A stretch of DNA of 9,537 nucleotides from the NCBI RefSeq assembly GCF_003248505.1, contig NZ_QFOA01000096.1, positions 1 to 9,537 of the forward strand. The letters are read 5' to 3'. How positions within the stretch are numbered: position 1 is the stretch's first letter; the number at the start of each line of letters is the position of its first letter. The DNA comes from Sphingobium sp. (GTDB taxonomy: Bacteria > Pseudomonadota > Alphaproteobacteria > Sphingomonadales > Sphingomonadaceae). Below the pieces are notes generated by a model that saw only the letters and a program-made list of their open reading frames with translations, had not been told where the DNA came from and did no database searches. Of the stretch, positions 1 through 6,329 are shown one piece after another. The position numbers and the translations under genes are program-made.

Positions 1-55
1 CGAACGGCTTCCCGAGCTGCCAGTCGGCGCTATGGATGATCTTGAGCGTTCCCAC
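1..55 (-). CDS. N-terminus of an SbcD/Mre11-like metallophosphoesterase DNA nuclease (partial)
   Basis: Only the first 18 codons are inside the window; the gene runs off the left edge. Reading from a GTG at 55-53 gives MGTLKIIHSADWQLGKPF, which matches the start of the calcineurin-like phosphoesterase fold of SbcD/Mre11 DNA repair exonucleases, where a beta strand leads into the first metal-binding motif (HxxDxHLG in SbcD). Here the motif reads D-W-Q, so the second position of the usual D-x-H is glutamine. I recall this variant in a proteobacterial 'DNA repair exonuclease' subfamily but cannot verify it. The start is supported by an AAGGAG ribosome binding site at 62-67, six bases before the GTG. 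SbcD-type nucleases normally work with an SbcC/Rad50-like ATPase, which I would expect further left, outside the window. The dyad at 102-118 lies just upstream, so the gene is probably controlled with the rest of the locus. It is too short to be certain of the family. Confidence 0.7.
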   Translation of the reverse strand, partial: MGTLKIIHSADWQLGKPF

Positions 56-101
56 GAATCACTCCTTCGTTTCCGTCAAGTAATGAGTCTCACAAGTGGA
101 T

Positions 102-118
102 GACAGAAACTGTCACCC
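102..118 (-). promoter_or_regulatory. Operator-like dyad, copy A, upstream of the SbcD-like gene
   Basis: On the minus strand this reads GGGTGACAGTTTCTGTC. It is the core of a longer palindrome at 97-119: the 10-base arms, TGGNTGACAG and CTGTCANCCA, pair at 9 of 10 positions around an AAA centre. The same GGGTGACA-N4-CTG(T/A)C pattern recurs at 1436-1452 and 4807-4823. It lies 47 bases upstream of the GTG of the SbcD-like gene and 34 bases before its ribosome binding site. A weak -35-like CTGTCA sits in the right arm. I infer a binding site for the neighbouring WYL regulator. Confidence 0.65.
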
Positions 119-152
119 ATCCGCGCTCGTGCGCGACAGAAGGAGCGCTTCG

Positions 153-389
153 CTATTCGTCGATCGTCACTATGACGGTGTCGAAAAGGTCCTGCGCCCG
201 GTCGCTGGTCTTGTGGGTGTTGGCCACGCGGTATCCGTCGCCCTCGTTGCGAAGCAGGTTCCTCGCGACGGCTTGGAACGCGTCCATCTCTGCGTCCGAT
301 CCGCCGGTCGGCCGGAAGGACGCGCCGGCCGCACTCCGACGGACCTGGAAGCCGGTTCCATTTTCGATGAGGTCGTCAAGGTAACTCAT
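153..389 (-). CDS. Small protein of unknown function, 78 residues
   Basis: I do not recognise this protein. The reading begins MSYLDDLIENGTGFQVRR and ends DTVIVTIDE. It is acidic and soluble, with no signal peptide or membrane segment. A helical middle (about residues 30-50, including FQAVARNLL) is followed by a short beta-like C-terminus. The ORF could begin at an ATG at 428, two bases after the stop of the WYL gene, which would add 13 residues. That start has no visible ribosome binding site, whereas the ATG at 389 is preceded by GGGAAGAG at 396-403. It lies directly downstream of the WYL regulator on the same strand, so the two are probably cotranscribed. It could be a partner or modulator of the regulator or an accessory part of the system. 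Codon use resembles the neighbouring genes, which supports it being real. Confidence 0.6.
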   Translation of the reverse strand: MSYLDDLIENGTGFQVRRSAAGASFRPTGGSDAEMDAFQAVARNLLRNEGDGYRVANTHKTSDRAQDLFDTVIVTIDE

Positions 390-430
390 GCAGGCTCTTC
401 CCACTTTAAATTCGCTAGTCGACGTCATCG

Positions 431-1423
431 TTAGGGCAGAGCCGGAAAGACGCGCCGGTATTCATGGACCATCTCGCGGAGCCCTTGCGGCGCCAAGACC
501 TCCACGGCATCCCCCCACTGATAGAGGTGCCATGTCATCTCAAGGAACCCTGACGCCATGAAGCTGACGGTGAGCGATCCATCCTCTCCCTCCTCCGCGG
601 ACTGAGTGGGGTGGAAGACGAAGCGTCGCGCATGAGCGGCTGCATCCGGCGTGAAGCGCCAAACTACCTCACCGAACTCGCGTTCGCTCTCATATGAGCC
701 GAAGCCCTTCTCGGCATGTCGTTTGAGATTGAATCCGGGATCTATCTCGAAAGATCCGGCGAGCATCTCCGCTTCGTAGATCTCTTCGACCCGGTAGTGT
801 CGCAGATTGGCTTCCGGACCCTTGCCGGTATCCCGCGCGACAAGATACCGGCGCACGCCGAGCAGGAGGCCATGAGGGGCGACAATACGTTCGCTCGGCT
901 CGTCCTCGTCCCGCCTCCGATAGATGATACGAAGTAGGTTCGGCCCCTTCAACGCTTCGTAGATCGCCTCCACAACGTCTTCGTCGGCGGCAGGCTGGGG
1001 TCCAGGACGGGCGGCGTGTCCGAGCGCCTCTAGGATCGCCTCCTTGTCCACGTCGAGCTTCGTTCCCTTGTCGGGCGGTATCAGCGCCCTCACCTTCCGC
1101 TCCAGGCTGCGAGCATGTGTGGCTTCCTTCGGCATGCCCGCGTGGTCCAGCTGAACGATAGCCTCCGCCAGTGCGACGAGTTCCTCGGACGAGGGTGTCA
1201 GGAGCGGAGCAATGGCACGAGCAGGAATGTTCCATCTCGCCCTTCGGTCATCGCCGATCGAATAGTCAGTCTGGGGGAAGGCAGCCTGCAGCGCGAAGGT
1301 CATACGCTGCGCTGTCCTTTCAGAGCATGCAAACTCCTCCTGGATGTCCTCCAGCGTCACGCCACGGCGTCCAGTCGCCAGCATCGCCAGCCTCAGCAGT
1401 TCCTGCGCTTTCGAAAAGGCCAA
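431..1423 (-). CDS. Helix-turn-helix WYL-domain transcriptional regulator
   Basis: Numbering from a TTG start at 1423 gives 330 residues. An N-terminal winged helix-turn-helix occupies about residues 8-50 (VTLEDIQEEF followed by the recognition helix region SERTAQRM). A WYL domain lies around 160-225; the eponymous triad reads R-Y-L in RRYLVARD, so the tryptophan is replaced. A WCX-type C-terminal extension follows, to the end. Regulators of this build bind palindromic DNA as dimers and sense a ligand, often nucleic acid or nucleotide, through the WYL domain. The BrxR/CapW members repress phage-defence operons. A longer reading from a GTG at 1450 adds nine residues (MTKSVGVIV) that do not look like the family and overlaps the dyad at 1436-1452. 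The TTG start gives MAFSKAQELLRLAMLA, typical of the family, with GGGG eight bases upstream. It is divergent from the helicase-nuclease gene and probably regulates both directions. Confidence 0.9.
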   Translation of the reverse strand: MAFSKAQELLRLAMLATGRRGVTLEDIQEEFACSERTAQRMTFALQAAFPQTDYSIGDDRRARWNIPARAIAPLLTPSSEELVALAEAIVQLDHAGMPKEATHARSLERKVRALIPPDKGTKLDVDKEAILEALGHAARPGPQPAADEDVVEAIYEALKGPNLLRIIYRRRDEDEPSERIVAPHGLLLGVRRYLVARDTGKGPEANLRHYRVEEIYEAEMLAGSFEIDPGFNLKRHAEKGFGSYESEREFGEVVWRFTPDAAAHARRFVFHPTQSAEEGEDGSLTVSFMASGFLEMTWHLYQWGDAVEVLAPQGLREMVHEYRRVFPALP

Positions 1424-1435
1424 GACGATAACCCC

Positions 1436-1452
1436 GACAGATTTTGTCACCC
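1436..1452 (-). promoter_or_regulatory. Operator-like dyad, copy B, in the WYL/helicase divergent region
   Basis: On the minus strand this reads GGGTGACAAAATCTGTC, identical to copy A outside the four-base spacer and with the same spacing. It lies between the likely TTG start of the WYL gene at 1423 and the helicase start at 1487. It therefore sits in the WYL leader and just upstream of, or within, the helicase promoter. The outer arm is less symmetric than in copies A and C. This position suits autorepression and control of the helicase gene by the WYL protein (inference). Confidence 0.6.
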
Positions 1453-1480
1453 ATATATGCTATTCCGAGTCCAAAGGGGA

Positions 1481-1486
1481 ATTATA
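1481..1486 (-). promoter_or_regulatory. Candidate -10 box for the WYL regulator gene
   Basis: The minus strand reads TATAAT, a perfect -10 hexamer in otherwise GC-rich sequence. No convincing -35 lies 16-18 bases upstream. If used, transcription would start near 1474 and run through the dyad at 1436-1452 before the TTG start at 1423. The same bases precede the helicase ATG on the plus strand, so the AT-rich stretch may only be the open spacer after its ribosome binding site. Confidence 0.3.
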
Positions 1487-4400
1487 ATGCGCATGCTCGA
1501 CGGAAAACTTCGCCTTTCCGCCTCCGACCTGATGCGGTTCAAGGGGTGCAGGCACGCCACGACGCTTGATCTGAGACTGATGGAAGTGGGCGACGTGAAG
1601 CCAGCGGCCGATGGTGACGAGGCGGTTCTGCTCCAACGTCAGGGCGACGCCCATGAGCTCGCGTTCCTCGAAGGCCTCCGCGAAACTGGCCGATCGATCG
1701 TGGAGATACCGAAGGACGGCATACCCCTTGAACGCTCGGTCGAACTCACGATCGAAGCGATGCATGATGGGCCGGACGTCATATTTCAGGGAGCGCTACT
1801 AGGCGGTGCCTGGGGCGGCTATACCGATTTCCTGGAACGAATTGACCGGCCGTCGGCAATTGGTCCCTGGTCCTACGAGGTGGTCGACACGAAGTTGAAG
1901 CGCAAGCCGGATCCGAAGCACGTTCTTCAGCTGTCCCTCTATTCCGACCTGCTGACGGATGTTCAGGAACTGCGCCCGGAAGCTGCGCACCTCCAACTCG
2001 GTGATGGTTCGCGCTTCTCCGTCCGGCTGGCTGACGTAGCCTCCTACGCCCGAAATGCCCGAAACGTCTTCGAGACGTTCCTTCACGAGCGTCCCGAAAC
2101 CCGATCCGATCCCGTTTCCGGATGCAGCCTTTGCAGGTGGAAGGATCACTGCCGCTCCGAATGGGAAGAGACGGACAGCCTGTCGCTCGTCGCCGGCATC
2201 ACCAAGTCCCAACGCGGCAAGCTCGAGGCATTCGGCATCTCGACTCTTAACGGTCTCGCTGATGTCGAAGGCAGGGTTCCGAAGCTGTCGCCTGAGGTGC
2301 AGTCGCGACTGACAACGCAGGCGAAGCTACAGCGGAAGCGCCGCGCAGGTGGTCCCCCCGGTTTTGAACTTCGCGACTTCCAGCCGGGCAAAGGCTTCGG
2401 TCTCCTGCCCCAGCCTGACGACTGTGACTTGTTCTACGACATAGAGGGCGACCCCTACTACGAGGGCGGTCTAGAGTATCTGCACGGCGTTTGGTTCCGC
2501 GACGAAGGGGACTGGGCGTTCCGCGCCTTTTGGGCTCATGATCGCGAGGCCGAAGGCCAAGCGGTCGCGGATCTACTGGAATTCTTCGTCGATCACCTGC
2601 GTGCGCATCCCCACGCACGGATCTACCATTACGCGAACTACGAGATTGCGGCGCTTCGCCGCCTGACGGCTGCCCATCGGGTGGGTGAGGCCGCGATGGA
2701 CCAGCTCCAACGCGAACGTCGCTTCGTCGACTTATTCAAGGTCGTATCAGGATCGCTGATCGCCTCGGAGAAGGGCTATTCGATCAAGGACCTCGAGGCG
2801 TTCTACATGCCGAAGCGCGATGCAGACGTCGCCACGGCCGGTGCGAGCGTCGTGTTCTACGAGAACTGGCGTGAGACTGGTGACAACGCTCTCCTTGAAA
2901 AGATCTACGACTACAACAGGACCGACTGCATCTCGACGCAGCTGCTACGCGATTGGCTAGTCGCCGACGTGCGACCGGCCGACATGCCATGGCCAAGGTT
3001 GGGCGAAGTGCCCGAAGCCGGTGCGCTGTCAAACGTGGCGGAGGAGGACGCTGAGATTGACGCGCTTCAGACGCGATTGGTCCCCGTCCGAGCCCGACTA
3101 GGTGACGAAGTGGCCGATCTCCTCCTCGACCTGAACTTCTTCCACAAGCGCGAGGACAAGCCTGCCTGGTGGGCGATCTTCGATCGATTGGCTCAGGAGA
3201 GCGAGGATCTCCTCGACGACCTCGAATGCATCCAGGGGCTCGAAGCCATTGGCGACCCGGTGAAAGTGACCGCCAAGTCGTTCGAGCGGACATACCGCTT
3301 CCCGGCGCAGGAGACGAAGCTCCGTGCCGGCAAGAAGCCGTGCGTCAAGCCGGCTGCGATGCCCGAGGACATCGATCTCCGGGAGCTCGACGCCACCACT
3401 GGAACGCTGGTTCTGCGCCGCTCGACCGCAAAGGGCCCGCTTCCTGACCGGCTTGACCTCATTCCCGGCAAGCCCATCGCGAATGCCACGCTCCGCAATG
3501 CGGTGTCGGCAGTCACCGAAGACATAATCCAGGACACGGGTCGCGCGGTTGCAGTCGAGCAGCTCCTGACCCGTAATCCACCCGTCTTTCGCAGCGGCTC
3601 CCGCACAGCGGGGATCATCGACCCCAATGGCGACCTTCCTTCCCAAACGAGCGCGGCGATCGCGGACATGAACGGGACGACGCTCGCGATCCAGGGGCCG
3701 CCTGGAACTGGCAAGACCTATGTCAGCGCCCTTTCAATCGTTGATCTCATCCGCGCCGGCAAACGCGTCGCCGTCTCCTCCAACAGTCACAAGGCCATCG
3801 GCAATCTGCTCGAGGCGATCGCTGACCGGGCGGCAAGCGAGGGCGTCAAGTGCCGGGTCGTTCAGAAGGCGAACGACGATGGGGACGACGACTCTCATCC
3901 TGGCATAACGCTTGTTCAGTCGAATGATGCGCCTGAGATTGAAACCGCCGACGTGATGGGCGCGACGGCATGGCATTTCGCCCGCTACGATGCGCCGTCA
4001 TTCGACTATCTCTTCGTAGACGAGGCCGGGCAGGTCTCACTGGCGAACATCATGGCGATGTCCAGAGCGGCGCGCAATCTCGTCCTGGTGGGCGATCCGA
4101 TGCAGCTGCCGCAGCCGCTACAGGGGACGCATCCCGGACGCAGCGGTGAATCTTGTCTCGAGTATCTCATAGATGGGCATCGCGTCGTGCCGGAAGACAG
4201 AGGCATCTTCATGCCCGTAAGCCGCCGAATGCATCCGTTGATCTGCAGCTTCATATCCGCTGCGGTCTACGAGGAACGCCTCCATCCCGACGATGCGGCT
4301 GGCACCCAGGCGCTCCTTGGCGCTGACGGCACCTCACTCGTTGGAGCCGGCGTCAGGAGCGTAACCCATACCGGGCGATCGCAGGTCTGTCCCGAGGAGA

Positions 4401-4822
4401 TCGACGCTATCGGGGCTCACATCGCTAAGGTTCTGGGGTCGACCTATCGCGGACGCGACGGCGCGGAACGTGTGGTCGCACATGGCGACATTCTGGTCGT
4501 CGCCCCCTACAATGCCCAAGTGAACGCGTTGCGTGCGGCACTGCCCTCAGGAATACGCGTGGGAACTGTCGACCGTTTCCAAGGTCAAGAAGCTCCGGTT
4601 TGCCTTGTGTCGATGACAACCTCGAGCGGTGAGGAATTGCCGCGGGACATCGACTTCCTCTTCTCCCTGAACCGCATCAATGTCGCCGTATCCCGCGCGC
4701 AGGCTTCGGCGGTCGTATTCGCCAGCCCACTCCTCCTAGAGACGCCGTGCAGGACGGTCGGGGAGATGACGCTAGTAAATGCACTTTGTCTCCTTCGAGA
4801 ACATGGGGGTGACAGCTTCTGA
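1487..4822 (+). CDS. TM0106-type RecB-like nuclease / RNase H-fold nuclease / UPF1-like SF1 helicase fusion
   Basis: This is a 1111-residue three-part protein. Residues 1-225 form a Cas4/AddB-like RecB nuclease: D114, the D134-T-K136 catalytic strand, Q148-xxx-Y152, and four cysteines, C21 plus C213, C216 and C222, placed to hold an iron-sulfur cluster. Residues 313-492 form a DEDD-type RNase H-fold exonuclease of the YprB/TM0106 kind: DIE at 318-320, HYANYE at 381-386, D415, and YNRTD at 476-480. Residues 715-1111 form a superfamily 1B helicase like UPF1/Dna2: Walker A QGPPGTGKT at 736-744, DEAG at 845-848, GDPMQLPQ at 869-876, VDRFQGQE at 1028-1035, and NRINVAVSRA at 1062-1071. All catalytic motifs appear intact. 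The ATG at 1487 follows AAGGGGA at 1474-1480 with a six-base gap; the reading frame upstream of it lies antisense to the WYL gene and is not real. It probably unwinds and degrades DNA or RNA ends; the substrate is unknown. Confidence 0.93.
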   Translation: MRMLDGKLRLSASDLMRFKGCRHATTLDLRLMEVGDVKPAADGDEAVLLQRQGDAHELAFLEGLRETGRSIVEIPKDGIPLERSVELTIEAMHDGPDVIFQGALLGGAWGGYTDFLERIDRPSAIGPWSYEVVDTKLKRKPDPKHVLQLSLYSDLLTDVQELRPEAAHLQLGDGSRFSVRLADVASYARNARNVFETFLHERPETRSDPVSGCSLCRWKDHCRSEWEETDSLSLVAGITKSQRGKLEAFGISTLNGLADVEGRVPKLSPEVQSRLTTQAKLQRKRRAGGPPGFELRDFQPGKGFGLLPQPDDCDLFYDIEGDPYYEGGLEYLHGVWFRDEGDWAFRAFWAHDREAEGQAVADLLEFFVDHLRAHPHARIYHYANYEIAALRRLTAAHRVGEAAMDQLQRERRFVDLFKVVSGSLIASEKGYSIKDLEAFYMPKRDADVATAGASVVFYENWRETGDNALLEKIYDYNRTDCISTQLLRDWLVADVRPADMPWPRLGEVPEAGALSNVAEEDAEIDALQTRLVPVRARLGDEVADLLLDLNFFHKREDKPAWWAIFDRLAQESEDLLDDLECIQGLEAIGDPVKVTAKSFERTYRFPAQETKLRAGKKPCVKPAAMPEDIDLRELDATTGTLVLRRSTAKGPLPDRLDLIPGKPIANATLRNAVSAVTEDIIQDTGRAVAVEQLLTRNPPVFRSGSRTAGIIDPNGDLPSQTSAAIADMNGTTLAIQGPPGTGKTYVSALSIVDLIRAGKRVAVSSNSHKAIGNLLEAIADRAASEGVKCRVVQKANDDGDDDSHPGITLVQSNDAPEIETADVMGATAWHFARYDAPSFDYLFVDEAGQVSLANIMAMSRAARNLVLVGDPMQLPQPLQGTHPGRSGESCLEYLIDGHRVVPEDRGIFMPVSRRMHPLICSFISAAVYEERLHPDDAAGTQALLGADGTSLVGAGVRSVTHTGRSQVCPEEIDAIGAHIAKVLGSTYRGRDGAERVVAHGDILVVAPYNAQVNALRAALPSGIRVGTVDRFQGQEAPVCLVSMTTSSGEELPRDIDFLFSLNRINVAVSRAQASAVVFASPLLLETPCRTVGEMTLVNALCLLREHGGDSF

Positions 4823-4823
4823 C
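4807..4823 (+). promoter_or_regulatory. Operator-like dyad, copy C, upstream of the ubiquitin-like gene
   Basis: The plus strand reads GGGTGACAGCTTCTGAC, and the outer arms extend symmetry to 4827 (GGGTGACAG against CTGACACCC, 8 of 9 pairs, loop CTT). It spans the stop codon of the helicase gene (4820-4822). It lies 46 bases before the ATG at 4870 and 33 bases before the AAGGAGA ribosome binding site, almost the same geometry as copy A. This suggests a separate, co-regulated promoter for the ubiquitin-like gene. No run of T residues follows, so a terminator is less likely. Confidence 0.6.
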
Positions 4824-4843
4824 ACCCGCGCGTGCGAATCTCC

Positions 4844-4849
4844 TATTTA
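4844..4849 (+). promoter_or_regulatory. Weak candidate -10 element for the ubiquitin-like gene
   Basis: TATTTA is the only AT-rich hexamer between the dyad and the ribosome binding site. A -35-like CTGACA in the right arm of the dyad (4819-4824) lies 19 bases upstream, slightly longer than ideal. If the dyad is bound, the -35 would be covered. This is inference from position and weak consensus. Confidence 0.25.
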
Positions 4850-4869
4850 TCGGAAGAAGGAGATCAGAA

Positions 4870-5130
4870 ATGGGTTTCTCGGATATCGGACTGCGCCACA
4901 TCGTCGACATTGACGGTCAGCTCCTCGGCATCGACGCCGAAGTGATCGACACCGCTTCTCTTCTTGCACGGGCAAACTGCCCCGTGGACAGTCTCGTGTG
5001 GATGGTGCGCGCCGGTGAGCGCGTGGCGATCGAGCCGAAGCAGCTCATCCGTCTCTCGGAGCAGGACGTTGTCTTCTTCGAAACCTCCGCCGCCCGCAAC
5101 TGGTCGCCTTTCGAACTGATGGCGGCCTAG
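4870..5130 (+). CDS. Single-domain ubiquitin-like protein (multiubiquitin-family fold)
   Basis: This is an 86-residue protein. Residues 10-72 follow the bacterial multiubiquitin beta-grasp pattern: an I-V-D-I-D-G opening hairpin, a helix with ASLLARANCPVD, strand SLVWMVRAGE, I-E-P-K before a strand, and a closing D-V-V-F-F-E-T strand. Such proteins usually carry several tandem copies and sit beside E1-, E2- or JAB-like genes. Here there is one copy, no conjugation enzymes are in the window, and the tail ends LMAA rather than in a diglycine. It may therefore act as a non-conjugated scaffold or be an orphan. AAGGAGA at 4857-4863 with a six-base gap fixes the ATG. It follows the helicase-nuclease by 47 bases, with the operator-like dyad between them, and precedes the DUF4062 gene. 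The family call is from pattern memory; another beta-grasp family is possible. Confidence 0.62.
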   Translation: MGFSDIGLRHIVDIDGQLLGIDAEVIDTASLLARANCPVDSLVWMVRAGERVAIEPKQLIRLSEQDVVFFETSAARNWSPFELMAA

Positions 5131-5212
5131 TCGACTGGATCAATCTGGGCGCCTCTCAGTTCGACCGGGAGGCAATTCCCTAATACGCCGCAAAGGCAGA
5201 TTGGAGAGTCAG

Positions 5213-6325
5213 GTGAAGGTCTTCGTCAGTTCACTGATCACTCGCTACGAAGCGCTCCGTGATGCGGCACGAAAAGCGATCACGACCTTGCGCAACGAGG
5301 TCATCATGGCTGAAGACTTCCCCGCTCAGCCGAACTCGTCGCAGGTTGCCTGCCTTCAGGGCGGGCGGGCGGCCGACCTCGTCGTCCATATCCTCGGACC
5401 GGACTACGGTTTCGTTCCCCCTGGCTCAGCGATCTCCGCCACACATCAGGAATATCGGGAGGCGCGCGGGACTAAGCCGATCCTGGCATTCATCCAGCAA
5501 GGCGTGGAGGCGCAGCCCGAACAGAGCGCCTTCATCTAGGAGGTGCAGGCGTGGGAAGGCGGTCTTTTCCGTCGTGGCTTCAGGGATGCGACCGATCTGC
5601 ACGAAGCCATCACGCAGTCACTTCACGACTACATTCTATCCAACGCGACAGGCCCGGTCGATCAGGAGGGTTTGATCGCAAAAGCGAAGGCGTTGATACC
5701 GGTCGAAAGGCAGAACCAGCATTCGGCAACGATGCTCGAACTCGTGATCGTCGGCGGCCCCTTCCAACAGATACTGCGCCCCATCGAGATGGAGAGCCCC
5801 GACCTCGGGGAGGAACTGCAACAGAAGGCGCTGTTCGGCGATAGCCGTCTCCTTGACCGGACCAAGGGGAGCGTCGTGGCTCTCGATGGTCCTGACCTCC
5901 TGGTCCAGCAGGATCGGGGCGGATCAATCCGACTGACCGAGCAGGGGGCGGTCGCGTTCCGCCTTTCGCTTGAGGACACCGAGACGAAGGACCGCATGAG
6001 CGGGTTCGGAGGCATGCTGATTATCGAGGAGATCGTGCGGGAACGCCTCCAGTCCGCACTTCGCTACGCTGCCGCGACCCTGGAGCGCATCGATCCGACA
6101 CAGCGTCTAACGCACCTTGGGATCGCGGCATTCGTTTCCGGGGGTGAATACCGCACCTGGAAGACACGCGCACAGCAAACTTCCATGGGCGGCTCCCTTC
6201 AGATGGGGATGGGTCAGGCAGATCGGGCGCCAATCTCCATAGTCATCCGGCGGGCTGCGCTCCGACTGGATCGCACACCCCTGATCGAAGACATTCTCGT
6301 GCCGCTCCGTCGGCAGTTCTCGTAA
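5213..6325 (+). pseudogene. DUF4062-domain protein gene interrupted by an in-frame TAG
   Basis: The N-terminal part begins MKVFVSSLITRYEALRDAA and contains the DUF4062 hallmarks: KVFVSS, MAEDFPAQPNSS, ACLQGGRAADLVVHILGPDYG, SATHQEYREA and KPILAFIQQGVE. These proteins have a Rossmann-like fold reminiscent of TIR and deoxyribosyltransferase domains; the function is undetermined. After 108 codons a TAG at 5537-5539 interrupts a frame that then continues without shift as EVQAWEGGLFRRGFRDATDLHEAI to 6325, which is how intact family members continue. The gene is therefore broken by a single nonsense codon. Production of two pieces by reinitiation at the GTG at 5543, or amber readthrough, is possible but unproven. 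The true start is the GTG at 5213, with GGAG at 5203-5206, not the in-frame TTG at 5201. The C-terminal half (about 260 residues) has no motif I recognise. It probably shares a transcript with the ubiquitin-like gene 82 bases upstream. Confidence 0.75.
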
Positions 6326-6329
6326 ATAG

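Noticed and set aside
96..434. Plus-strand frames at 96-434 and 100-384
   Set aside because: They are opposite the small minus-strand gene, have no ribosome binding site and have shadow-type composition; the first also begins inside the operator palindrome region.
690..1235. Alternative minus-strand frame of 181 residues inside the WYL gene
   Set aside because: It is a low-complexity arginine- and serine-rich shadow of the WYL gene with no recognisable domain.
1452..1459. CATATATG palindrome next to operator copy B
   Set aside because: This eight-base AT-rich palindrome is not repeated at the other two dyads and is more likely just part of the promoter region.
1115..1486. In-frame N-terminal extension of the helicase-nuclease frame back to 1115
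   Set aside because: It lies antisense to the WYL coding region, shows no family similarity, and a well-spaced AAGGGGA precedes the ATG at 1487.
2784..3714. Several minus-strand frames of 169-182 residues under the helicase gene
   Set aside because: They overlap the strongly supported helicase-nuclease and have shadow-type composition without motifs.
5167..5180. Short GGGA/TCCC inverted repeat between the ubiquitin-like and DUF4062 genes
   Set aside because: A four-base stem is expected by chance and resembles neither a terminator nor the operator dyad.
5201..5212. TTG start for the DUF4062 gene
   Set aside because: The GTG at 5213 has a properly spaced GGAG and gives the family-typical MKVFVSS start.
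5551..5844. GTG-initiated frame at 5551 spaced correctly from AGGAGG at 5538
   Set aside because: It is in the wrong frame for the DUF4062 protein, and its product is an arginine-rich shadow sequence.
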